Positions 12,101 to 21,610 of a DNA stretch of 64,000 nucleotides are shown piece after piece (positions within the stretch are counted from its first letter, which is position 1; each line of letters opens with the position of its first letter). Both the position numbers and the translations under genes were made by a program. Source of the DNA: Gordionus sp. m RMFG-2023 (Eukaryota > Nematomorpha > Gordioida > Chordodea > Parachordodidae); assembly GCF_954871325.1 (NCBI RefSeq), contig NC_088778.1:24723120-24787119 (forward strand). The letters are read 5' to 3'. The notes below the pieces were generated by a model, which was not told the DNA's origin, did no database searches, and was given only the letters and a program-made list of their open reading frames with translations.

Positions 12101-13779
12101 ATCCTTTTTTCTAAAATTTGTTTGATTTGTACCCATATTATCGAAATTGGAAACACTAATAAATTAAGCGATTAGTTTTGAATCGACAAGGTTTGTCCAT
12201 TTAGAGGCATTTTATCTTATATCAGCATAAATAAGCGATTAAAATTATGAATGTGTTAAATGTATATCATTAATACCTTTGGAATAAAGCTAGTTTTCGA
12301 GTTGAATCAGTATCGGAAAACTAGCCCAATTATATTTCCCTATTTTTATTATCTTTTCGATACATTGGTGCAGTGTCTAGCTACATTTTAAAAGTATTTT
12401 TTTAACAACTCTTGCTTTATTATTATACCTATTTTTTGATGTGTGATATAAAATATTCCGAAATCTTAATAAGTTTAAGGTCATAATAGGTTTGTTAAAC
12501 ATTTACCAATTATTTCATTTTTTAAACCTAAAGGTACAAAAGATAAAAACAATGAAGCCGGGGAAATTTCCTATACAGTTCAACAAATTTCAAATCCGGT
12601 AATTTTTTTTTATTGATTATCGTGATTTAATATTAAGTATTTAAAAAAAAATAAAAATTTATATTTTTAAATTACTAATTTTAAGAATCTTAATAAGAGC
12701 TGCATATCATTTTAAATATTAGTAATTAAAATTTATTTCCTCTTTCCTCCACCTATTTTTTTTTATAGAATGAAACTCACGCCATACCAAAAGTGCACAT
12801 CAAATTGAACAAACCCCAGCAACAACCCCATCTGCCTTCTCATCACCATGCTGTAGTAGCTTCTACTTCGAAACCCAATATTCCAAATGATTATAACAAA
12901 CCTATCGTCAATACAAACAATCTTAAGACGAAAGTTAGCCCAACTAAAAATAACGACTCCCTGACTGGCCAATATCAAAACCAGCTCATGTCTTCTTATC
13001 AACAATACCTCAAAAATTCGAATCAAATTCAGAAAAGAACGTCGTCGACTGTGGCTAATCACCCAGCGATATTTCCGGGGCAGGTGGCCGCCCCAGTAAA
13101 TGTGGATAACTTGAATAATCATTACAGTAATCCTCCTCATTCTAACAACGGCACTTATTTAGTGGCAAACAACATATTTGATGTTCAATACCCGCAGCCT
13201 CAACCCCCCAAGCAATCCAGACCTACCAACGTTCATCACGCTAACAATTATCCCAATATCAACCAAATATCTCACAATGTCAATAACGTAGCATCTTCCT
13301 CGAATCCTCCTCGCCATAACATCGCAAACAACAATACAACACACTCTTCTCATCAAATGCCTTTTCATCCGTACGATATAAATAACCTCATATCCCCAAA
13401 CGTGACTTCGGCCAACTTATCCAATAAACAAATTCACCATCATCACTATGACGCTGGCAACAATTACAATCCTAGCGTTATTAATTACAACAATAACGCT
13501 CCTTACATCAACCCAAACAACTTAAAATACAACCAACGACAGATGGAACCAGACATTTCTATAGTCAATAGTTTTCCTCCCAATGCCTCCTTCCACTCCC
13601 ACAATCAAATTCAACATATCTCAAGAAATCTAAACGTATCCATTACCAAATTTAACGATATCGGTGCCATTAATAATAATAATTTAAACAATAATATCGT
13701 AGCTACTTCCAACACGAGTGGTTATTCTTATAATCTCTACGAAAATTTTTACGGAACTGGGGGAGGAGGCAACAATTGA
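177..13779 (+). CDS. NIPBL: Cohesin loader NIPBL/Nipped-B (SCC2), C-terminal part, 16 exons, 5' end outside window
   Basis: Nuclear HEAT-repeat protein that with MAU2/SCC4 loads cohesin on chromatin and stimulates its ATPase. Exons by splice sites and unbroken phase: 177-317, 1851-1944, 2196-2347, 5548-5638, 6371-6477, 8355-8421, 8482-8536, 8594-8837, 9306-9689, 9927-10073, 10573-10633, 11305-11419, 11652-11853, 11972-12095, 12534-12598, 12769-13779; together 1020 codons with stop. Residues follow vertebrate NIPBL in order: VAKIFRLTVPKMGHP, LLLRSLYTVGLLCMHFDFD, YLQEEENK, GLVYPVQCVPYLIAMATDP, KYPGF, LLYIADNLAYFPY, QEEPLFVLH, GSNILQAF, FLKNLYGLTD, NYSPMDTSKVFDKP, LKLDPNEEDDDD. This is the Nipped-B C-terminal HEAT hook. 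A Ser/Asn/Thr-rich insert of about 70 residues interrupts the HEAT region in exon 9306-9689, and the last exon encodes a 337-residue Asn/His/Pro-rich tail. The start of exon 10573 is uncertain (10552 is also in phase), and the acceptor at 11971 is weak. The N-terminus lies upstream of base 177. Confidence 0.95.
904..1092. mobile_element. Foldback MITE, about 190 bp
   Basis: The two halves are inverted copies. The left arm contains AGCTGCAGTGCCATTT and the right arm its diverged complement around AAATGGCGCTACAGCT. Outer ends read TAGCGATTTATTCATTAAAT and, on the other strand, TGGCGATTCGTGAATTAAAT. No clear target duplication and no coding capacity. Class unknown. Confidence 0.6.
1117..1425. 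mobile_element. MITE with about 65-bp terminal inverted repeats
   Basis: The left arm starts near TAGAATCCATGTGGATTC and runs through CATTTACTGAGTGCGATTTTT. The right arm, read on the minus strand, gives AGAATCCATGAGGATTAC and then CATTTATTGAGGGGCGATTT. A related copy lies at 7752-8036. Non-coding; superfamily not determined. Confidence 0.6.
2348..5547 (+). other. NIPBL 3.2-kb intron with GC-rich islet
   Basis: This is the longest intron of the gene seen here. It holds a GC-richer islet at about 3140-3670 (described under findings), a poly-G tract near 4215, a short direct repeat of TTAATTTAACTAGT near 4270 and 4370, and a MITE at 4821-5065. The islet has two short overlapping open frames that I cannot assign. 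Confidence 0.75.
4821..5065. mobile_element. MITE of the CGCCTGAGAATTA family, copy 1
   Basis: Ends are inverted repeats: ATTCGCCTGAGAATTATATT on the left, and on the right the complement of GGAATAATCTAATTCTCAGG. The same ends recur at 7411-7614. No coding capacity; TSD not resolved. Confidence 0.6.
5857..6079. mobile_element. hAT-type MITE, AACGGCTC family, copy 1
   Basis: A 223-bp element whose ends read TAATGTTGTTAAACGGCTC and, inverted, a diverged form of the same. It is flanked by a perfect 8-bp duplication CTCATATC at 5849-5856 and 6080-6087. Internal palindromic motif AACGGCTAACTCAATATTTT occurs on both sides. The 8-bp duplication and the TAGTGTTG-like ends point to hAT mobilisation. 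Sits in the NIPBL intron after exon 5548-5638. Confidence 0.85.
7065..7406. mobile_element. GC-rich hAT-type MITE (GGCCCG family), copy 1
   Basis: Ends are TAGTGATCTGCA and TGCAGATCTCTA. The interior has repeated GGCCCG-rich words (such as AGCCCGGCCCGAA) on both arms, giving a GC-rich foldback in otherwise AT-rich DNA. No clear 8-bp duplication at this copy, but the other two copies (10799-11164, 48990-49419) have one. Confidence 0.75.
7411..7614. mobile_element. MITE of the CGCCTGAGAATTA family, copy 2
   Basis: Starts ATATCGTCACATGAGAATTT and ends with AATTCTCAGGCGACGATAT, which is its inverted match. It begins only four bases after the GC-rich MITE at 7065-7406. Confidence 0.65.
7752..8036. 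mobile_element. Decayed MITE related to 1117-1425
   Basis: The left part reads GGAATCTTAATTTTAAATAA and the right part, inverted, shares the ATCCATG...ATTT...CGATTTTTAAATTT pattern of 1117-1425. The interior has two diverged tandem copies around AACACTGAATTTCAAATAA. Confidence 0.45.
8964..9115. mobile_element. hAT-type MITE, AACGGCTC family, short copy
   Basis: Ends TACTGTTGTTAAACGGCTCG and GTCGTTTAACAACACTA are the family termini. Only 152 bp long, so internally deleted relative to the 220-bp copies. Lies in the NIPBL intron between exons ending 8837 and starting 9306; no convincing target duplication. Confidence 0.65.
10799..11164. mobile_element. GC-rich hAT-type MITE (GGCCCG family), copy 2
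   Basis: Begins TAGTGATCTGCA and ends TGCAGATCCATA, with 8-bp duplication TCTCATAG at 10791-10798 and 11165-11172. Interior has the repeated CCCGGCCC words. Lies in the NIPBL intron between exons ending 10633 and starting 11305. Confidence 0.85.
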
Positions 13780-13983
13780 AGAAAAATATGTGTATTATTT
13801 CTAACAAGGTATGATTCCAAATTTATATAATTTATCAGAGGACTTGATATTATTGAAAGCTGGTTTCTATCAGTGATGACCATGCACTGTACACTGTTGA
13901 TTAAATTTAACTTGTATCTTTATCATTATGGTTCTTATAATTGATATTTCCCCTTTTTTTTTAAAATACGAAAATTGTTTTAT

Positions 13984-13989
13984 AATAAA
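13984..13989 (+). terminator. Candidate polyadenylation signal of NIPBL
   Basis: AATAAA about 205 bases after the NIPBL stop codon; an ATTAAA lies earlier, near 13900. No transcript evidence. Confidence 0.45.
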
Positions 13990-16180
13990 TTATGCAGAAT
14001 TTTAATATAACCTGAAATATACTATTTATATAATTTAAATTTGTGTAAAAAAATTGATATAAAATTACCCTTGTAAATGATGAATTTTTTTCCCCCAAAT
14101 ATATTTATATTAAATACATATTTTTAATAATTTTCTAAAAAGTGATTTTTAATTAGGACCTGGTTTTTAAAAAAAACAAAAAATAGATTCTTAATACATT
14201 TTTATCCTTTTTTTTATTATCCGATTTTTAAATTGTAATCATTTGTAATTGTATTGTAAAAAAAATATATATTTTATATTTATTTATTAGATAGAAGGCA
14301 AAAATAATATTTAAATTCATGAATGAATGCCCACTTTTTCTTTCCTTTCCTTAATTTAATATTTATTTGTCAAAAAACAACACATACATTTTCCTTTATT
14401 TTTTTTATATTTTAATTTTTTTATATTTAAAAAAAAATCTCAAAATTTCGAATAAACAAAATAAAATACTTTTCAAACCATCATACCTTATAATTACAGC
14501 GAACATGTTTTTAAACATTTTTTTTTATATTTAAAGAAAGTCTAAATAAATTAATTTATTCCTACCTTTTAGTAATATAATATAATTTAATCATATAAAT
14601 GTCATTAATGTTAAAGTCATTGTGATTGGTTGTAGGTACTATTGAAAGAATTTCGTAATGTCTTTTAATAGCGGACATCAGTATATTTACACTTTTAATG
14701 AATCGTGGTTAGCATTAATATCATTAATTTATACAATCCTGTCTTATCCTTTTAAATTAGATCGGTCAAACAAGTACAGCATCTTTATGAGAGGAAAAAA
14801 ATATATAGGTAACTTAATATTTACTCTCAAAATATTTTTTATTTCTTACCTCCTTTAAAATATATGAAGATAAAATCCCCCCTCCCCTCTAGGAACCTCT
14901 AGACTATGGATTTATAAATATTTGTGGCATTTTAGTATTGAAAATAGCGTACACCTTCAATTTAACAGATACCCAAAAATTATAATGTAAATGTTCATTT
15001 TTTTTTAGTTTATATTAAGCTATGGATTTATTGGAAAATATTCATCTACATTTAAACTGACAAAAAAAGAAAGTGCTCATGTTGGCTTATGTTAGACGGT
15101 GCCAAAGGTATTGTTTAACAAATATGTATTTTTTTTTGTTTGAATTGCCACTACCACATATGGTTATATATAATAAAATAAATAAATTCGATGCTTTTCG
15201 GGTAGACAGCATCCAATGTTATTGGCTTGTGCCATGAATTTGTGCTAACTTTCAATAAGAGGTGAGAGTCACAAATGTGTACACTTTTTAAATGAATAAA
15301 TTGTCAGTCTAGGTTAGTATTAATGTGATTGGCAAATACATAGGAGTTCACTGTAGAAGTCATAAGGTCTTGCAAATTCTTGTGATTTGAAGGATAAGGT
15401 TTTTCTTTTGTTATTTCTTAAGATTCTTTTTATTATCTACGACAACAAGTGATTTAATAATTTAATCTAAGTTTTCTCAGTCTTAACTCAAAGATAATTT
15501 CGCCAAGGTATATATGTTGTATTCGTACAAATCAACTGAAGATTCAACCCGACCCTCTTCGATATTTTTTAAAATTTGTATGATGGTGGTATATACACTA
15601 ACTAGTAAAATTATAAAATTTTAATTCTCAACTCAGCTTACTTCATGAGATATGGCCATCTTTAGAAACGCGGAAATTTCAAAATACACTATATTTAATT
15701 TTAAATATCTCAAAAAATAATTAACCTAAAGAGATAATTTAAATTTTGTTAAATAGCTCTAGAATAGCCCTTTAATATGATATAAAATTTATTATATTAA
15801 AAATAGATCTATTACTACACCGGAAATGGCTATTAAATAAAAATTGCCCTTTTTATTCTTTCAATTTTTTTTACAGATAGACATTATATTTCTCAATGTG
15901 TACAAAATCCTAGATCGGGATGAGTACTGGGCTAATAGTTATTACATTTTAAATATAAGTAGTATGGCTTTATTCCTATATTATACCAAATATAGATTAT
16001 TTTTTTAAAAAAAGTGGGCAATATATGTAATAGCATTATTATTTTTAGTTCCATCACATCCTTTATAGTACCATAGTGATTTGTATTTTGCGTACTGTTT
16101 CCCTTTGTATGTATAAAGCCATGTTGGCAACATGTACTAATTATCAGTTTTTTATTATTGAATTCGGTGTTTTTTAAATG
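13990..16180. other. Intergenic AT-rich stretch, no gene seen
   Basis: After the NIPBL 3' end, both strands are broken by stops. I see neither conserved protein words nor a bounded element. It ends at the decayed LINE. Confidence 0.6.
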
Positions 16181-16189
16181 TTATATTTA

Positions 16190-18330
16190 TAGCCGTGTGT
16201 TTTTACTTTTTCCAAAGATTGGTGGGGTTGAATATACCATTTATGATTCAGAGGCAATTATTCATAAGGGATTGAATCCGTCTATTTTCTGTTTTGTTTA
16301 TTTCCCATATGTCCACTCCATAGAGTAATATGGAAATTATTGTCGAGTTGAAGATATGCAGCCTGGTAAATACGGAAATCTCTTGTTTTCCATATTTTCA
16401 TACACGTATAAAAAGCACCTCTTCTTTTTTGTATTCTCATTTCTTCTTTGCAGCTACCTTTATTATCCTGTGTGATCCCTAAGTACTTTATTTTATCTAC
16501 TATTTTTACTGCGTCAGCGCCAACCCTAAAATTTTGGAGCGGTGGCACGTTTGGGGAAGGGAGAATAACTGTTTTGTTGAAGTTTATCGTTAATCCAACC
16601 CTCCTATGACTCAAGATCTCTAATAGTAGAGTAAATTTTTGGTTTCTTCTATATTTTTGTATATCACAACTATGTCATCTGCATATGATATTATTCTGTT
16701 TTCAAAACATATCGTCTCCTTTGACCCTTTATCTACTAAAGCCTCACCCAGTGCTTTTTTTATGATTTTATTTATTATGATATTGAACAAGAGTAGCGAT
16801 AGAGTACAGCCTTGTTTTAAACCTTTTTTTATCCAGAAGGAAGGGGATATTTTGTTATTTGAAGCATGCAAACTGTATGGAATGGTGATTTTTTATGATG
16901 TGAATGATGTTTGGTTCTATCCCACACTCTGACAGAGTTTCCCATAGAGCTTTATGGTTAACATTATCAAAAGCTTTACCCACGAATGTAAAGTAGGAGT
17001 ATATTTTGTATTTGCAACATTTCTGTAAAATTATTTTCAGGGTTAATATAGGCTCTAATGTGTTTTTGCGCATATGTAATTTGAAAAAAAATGAGATTTA
17101 GATGATATGATTTTATTTTTTAAGAAGACCATAAAAATCTTTGAGACACAGGATGTGAGGAGGTCTACGGCTCGGTAATTAGTAAATCTTTGCGGGTCAT
17201 TGATTTTAGTGAAATTACATAGGAAGAATTTGTTCCATTCTACTGTAGTATTTCCACTCTTCCATATTTTATTGAAGAGGGCTAATAGGAAGGAAAATAT
17301 AGGTGCAATTTTTACCAGGAGCTTTGTTTTTCCGTATTTTTTTTTTACTACATTAGATATTTCATATGGAGAAACCAGACGGGGGTGGGGCGAGGTTTAT
17401 ATCTATGTTTGTGAGTCGAAGACCATCATATAATAATCAAGCCATAATACCTTTTGTTCGCCCTGGTCAATGATTACCTTACCGTTCCTTAAAACTATAG
17501 AGAGAACTTTTCTAAATCTGCAAGGTTTACAGATATTTTAATTTTGTATAGGTGTCATAAATCCTATTTTCTTTCATATCTTTATCAATATCAAAGGCAT
17601 TTTTTGCTTTATAAATCCGTCTATCGCTTCGCAGTAATCTCTATGTTTTTCCATAAGTCTTTATTTGAACCATTCATCACTCTTAGTTGATTTATTTTTC
17701 AACGTCTCACATCCATTCTTTCATTGAAAAAAGACGCAAACAATCATATGATTCTGCAAGATCACTTTTAAATAGTTTCCAGCATTTACATTTTCATGCA
17801 TAGTTACTTTTAGGAAGTTAGCTCGTTTCCTTTTTAATGCTTGGTCAAAAAGTATTACATCTTCCGACGTTTGTAATTTACTCAGTTTACGTGAAAGATT
17901 TGTTTATATTTTTTAAGTTAACCTATCTACACGATAGGGAGTGGATCGTATTTATCATTATGTCGATGAAGCCTAATCTTTCGTTTCTACTTGGCGCGGC
18001 ATAAAAATTTATTATTATTGTGGGCCTAAAATTTGTGTTTAAATAGAGAAGACCACATCTTTCAGATATGGGTACGAATTTGATGACAAATTTATGTATA
18101 TGTTTATTTATTAGAAATGCTATCACAGACCAGCTGTTGGAAGTAGTATACGTGCAAAATATTTTTTAATCATTAAAGCTTGCAGTGTTATTCCCTGGAG
18201 AATGGGTTTCATGAATACCAATAATGTCTACATTCTCCACTTCTAACTTCCTTAAGAGAACCGCTAGTTTGTTTTTCATTCCATTGATATTTAGGGATGC
18301 AATTTGTAACTTGCCTGTCAATTAGTTCAA
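16190..18330 (-). mobile_element. Decayed LINE (endonuclease plus reverse transcriptase)
   Basis: On the minus strand an AP-endonuclease start is readable near 18310 (SLNINGMKNK, then VDIIGIHETHSPGNN), followed near 18000 by SERCGLLYLNTNFRPTIII. The reverse transcriptase follows: AFDNVNHKALWETL near 16960, GLKQGCTLSLLLFNIII near 16810, catalytic YADDIVVI near 16680, and KIKYLGITQDNKGSC near 16480. This order is that of an APE-type non-LTR retrotransposon (Jockey/CR1/RTE group; clade not settled). The reading frame shifts at least between the blocks at about 16850, 16620 and in the stretch 17100-17900, so it is dead. Total length of about 2.1 kb is shorter than a full LINE of this kind, and the C-terminal zinc knuckle is not seen. 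Confidence 0.85.
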
Positions 18331-18924
18331 GAGAAAACCCGAAAAGTCAAACAAAAAAAACTAAAACAAACAAAAAAAGTATAAAAATAAAGTTTAGAGG
18401 AAAAAACATTTTAAGTGGATGTAGTGATTTTCCTATTTAAACGTAAGAAAACAAAAACCAAGGGTATTGTGCGATGATTTATTTGTATATTATTTTGTTA
18501 TGGGAAGATTGAGATGTAATTAAATTATATTTATTTTATATGATTCTATAATTTCGAAACAATTTTAAGGGTTTGGATAAAGTTGGCAAAATTCTAAGTA
18601 ATTTTGAGAAATTTTATTTTGACGGATTTAACAAATTAAATTAGAACGCCGTCTCATTCGTTATTCAAATTAAGGTTTTGATCCTACCGTATGCGATATC
18701 TTGTTAAGTTCTTCTGGTAATGTGTTTAGCAAACAAATTATCTGACCACCGTGGTATTTTAAGTCATATATGAAAATAGTGGGAAGAAACTTTACCAGAT
18801 AGAAAGTAACGACCTTAGTACCTTACGTCTGGTAAGATACAGGAACTATTTCCGGGTAGAATTTTATTGAGGTATGAGATATACTAGCGTAGAAAAATAT
18901 AAGATGGCTAGAGATGATAATTAA

Positions 18925-19464
18925 CCCTTCAATACTCCGGTGAAAAAAATGACGTTAGTAGTCGGGTGTGGTTTAATAGATCCCAATTTCAAATGTATAT
19001 ATCTCCAGAAATATTCATTATTTTCATTTGATATTTGGATATAAGATCGATCTAACCTTAAGCTTGATAAAATATTTTTATTTCTTAAGCCTAGATTAAA
19101 GATGATGAGGATAATTATAATTTGTGCCAAAAAATTAAAAAAATAACTTATCCATCATATAATCATGATAATTCATAATATGGATCTTTATTGTATAAAA
19201 AAAATTACACAAATGAATGCAAATATAAAAAAAAATATAGAACATACAAATTTACTCTAGTGGGGTCTCACAAACCCCAATCAGTCACAAAATGCTTATA
19301 TCTTAAAAACTACTCAACCGAAATATATGAAATTTGGAATATAAATTCTAAGATATATTTGATAAAGCTACTGAAGAATCCAGATCATAATATTTAACCG
19401 TTTTTATGTAATATCATTTCTAGCATGCCTGAGGTTTCATATAGCCCAGCAGAGTATTGAAGGG
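18925..19464. mobile_element. piggyBac-type MITE, 540 bp
   Basis: Perfect TTAA flanks both ends (18921-18924 and 19465-19468). Terminal inverted repeat is CCCTTCAATACTC on the left and its exact complement on the right. TTAA duplication with CCC-initial ends is the hallmark of piggyBac elements. No transposase frame; the short open frame inside (19191-19397) matches nothing I know. Confidence 0.88.
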
Positions 19465-19468
19465 TTAA

Positions 19469-20163
19469 AAGAGATTGTATTAATTTTTCTTTAACTAACT
19501 ATTAAGCCAATAAGGGTATTGAGATCCATCCAGGTTTTGGGACTCTAAAAAGTTCCCAAAATGTTATTTTAATACTGTGAGCATATTATACATCCTAGTC
19601 CCAAGTGAAGGGGTAATATAAACCTAAATTTATTTTAACGGTAATCAACATTGTTTCCAAGGTCAAAAATAGGTTTAATGATAAAAGCGTACCATTTCTT
19701 AAACATAGGAGGAACTTTCCCTAAAAGGTTATGCTATAATAAAGTGTCCAAAAAATATACCACAATTAAAACTATCGAAAAAGGGTAATAATGAGTGTTT
19801 TCTTTAAAAATATATTCAATGTTAGATACAGAGAGAAAATCTCCTATTAAGGGATTAAAAATTCATAGGAAAAATAATTCCATTTATTTTTTGCATGAAA
19901 GTATTTAAAAATTGTTTAAAGTTTTCATATCTGCCTCCATTTGATTATACTAACTTAAAACCAAGAAAATTTTTTTAAGGATCCAGGTGACGCTGGAAGG
20001 AATTTTATTTGGTTTAAGATTAAAGATTTGAAATAAAAAAATTTATAGTAAGGAATATTTAACATTTACTTAGATTATGTTTCTCTCTAAATTTCGAAAG
20101 TCTTATATATTATGTTTATTATTAATTATTTATTTTTCCTTATTAAACTTTTATTTCGGAAAG
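19469..20163. other. Non-coding AT-rich spacer
   Basis: Stretch between the piggyBac MITE and the next hAT MITE. No frame or bounded repeat recognised. Confidence 0.5.
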
Positions 20164-20171
20164 CTTAGAAC

Positions 20172-20395
20172 TAGTGTTTGTTAAACGGCTCATTTTGAGG
20201 CGATTTTAAAAAACGGTTAACTCACTTAATTATTAGGAAAATTATTATGCCAACCTTAAAATTTTGCTCATAGGTGGCAGAAAGGTTTGAACATTTATTA
20301 ACGAAATTTAGAGGATTAGACAATATTATTCTGGCTAAAATATTGAGTCAGCCGTTTTTAAAAATCGGCTTAAATCGAGCCGTTCAACAACACTG
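20172..20395. mobile_element. hAT-type MITE, AACGGCTC family, copy with perfect target duplication
   Basis: 224 bp; left end TAGTGTTTGTTAAACGGCTC, right end inverted CAGTGTTGTTGAACGGCTCG. Flanked by 8-bp duplication CTTAGAAC at 20164-20171 and 20396-20403. Contains the family's inner repeats AACGGTTAACTCA and GAGTCAGCCGTTTTTAAAAA. Confidence 0.88.
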
Positions 20396-20849
20396 CTTAG
20401 AACTAATAATAGGGTGGGATATATTAAGTAAAAAAAAATATGTTTGACATGAGTGATAAATGTTCCAAATTTTTTTTTTGAATTTTTGATAATAAATTAT
20501 GAAGCAATAAAAATATCTAACTCCTTCCGCCATATTTAAGGCTAGTCTATTTATAAACAAACAAATAAAATGAAATTTGATATTGATTTATTTTCTCTTT
20601 ATTTTTGGAGAAAAGGAAAGATATATTAAATAATTTATTTAAAAAATATTTAAAATAAAGTAAGTAAAATAATTTTTTTCTTTTTTTAAAATAAAAATAA
20701 TGAATAAAGGTTTTTAGGGAGAACTGAGGGCTCTAGGGAAAGGTATATAATTTATATAAGGTGAAATAATCTAGATCATAACTATCGTAAGCCAGCTAGC
20801 TTTACTTTAATTTGTATTGAATTTAAGATTTCCTACCTCCATTATCTAC

Positions 20850-21610
20850 CTAGAGTTAGAAATTGTTGGGTATACTTAGTTTATTTAGTTATAAGTTTTG
20901 GGGAGATAACTTAGTTTGTTTAGTTGTAAGTTAATTTATCTAGAGATAAGGAAGTTTGATGGCTATATGCTCCTAAATATCGTGCCTAGAGTTAGAAATT
21001 ACAGAGTATCATTAGTTTAGTTATAAGTTAGGTTATTTGGAGAGGTTAGAGAATTAGATGATAATATACTCCTTAATAACAATTTGCTACCATCCTATCT
21101 TCAAATTTGCAATTTTATGATCTTCATAATTTAAAAAAGGGCAAAAGGTCCATAAGTGACAAAAAACGATGTATAGACGATCTTTGATTGAGCGTACTCA
21201 ATTCTAGTTGAAATGTATAAATAAAATAATTTAATACACCCTAACTATGGTAGTCTATGATAGATTAAATGATTAAAATCATTTTAATTTGAATTGTATA
21301 TGTGTAAAATAAAATAATATACTATACTATACCCTTGATAGTCTATATTTATACTTTCTAATTCCCTGCATAAATTATTATGTTGAGCAGATATATGAAA
21401 TTTATGATTACAACATACAAAATGATAAAGGAGTTGTTAGAGTTTATAAACCATAGGTAACAAAAACTATTTATAGATGACATAGGATTAAATGTACTAA
21501 ACTCAATTTTAAATATATCACTGTAAAATAAAATAATTTAATATATTTTAGCCTTAGTATAAACTTAATAGTCTATATTTGTATCTTCTACCTACCTATT
21601 TAAGTTTGCA
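20850..21610. repeat. Degenerate tandem repeats
   Basis: Two diverged units start CCTAGAGTTAGAAATT near 20850 and 20980. A second set with a period of about 320 bp follows: AAATAAAATAATTTAATA recurs near 21220 and 21530, and AATAGTCTATATTT-like words recur around 21340 and 21570. Non-coding. Confidence 0.5.

Noticed and set aside
12763-13368. Long minus-strand open frames under the NIPBL last exon
   Set aside because: Antisense shadows of an Asn/His-rich coding exon; no conserved words.
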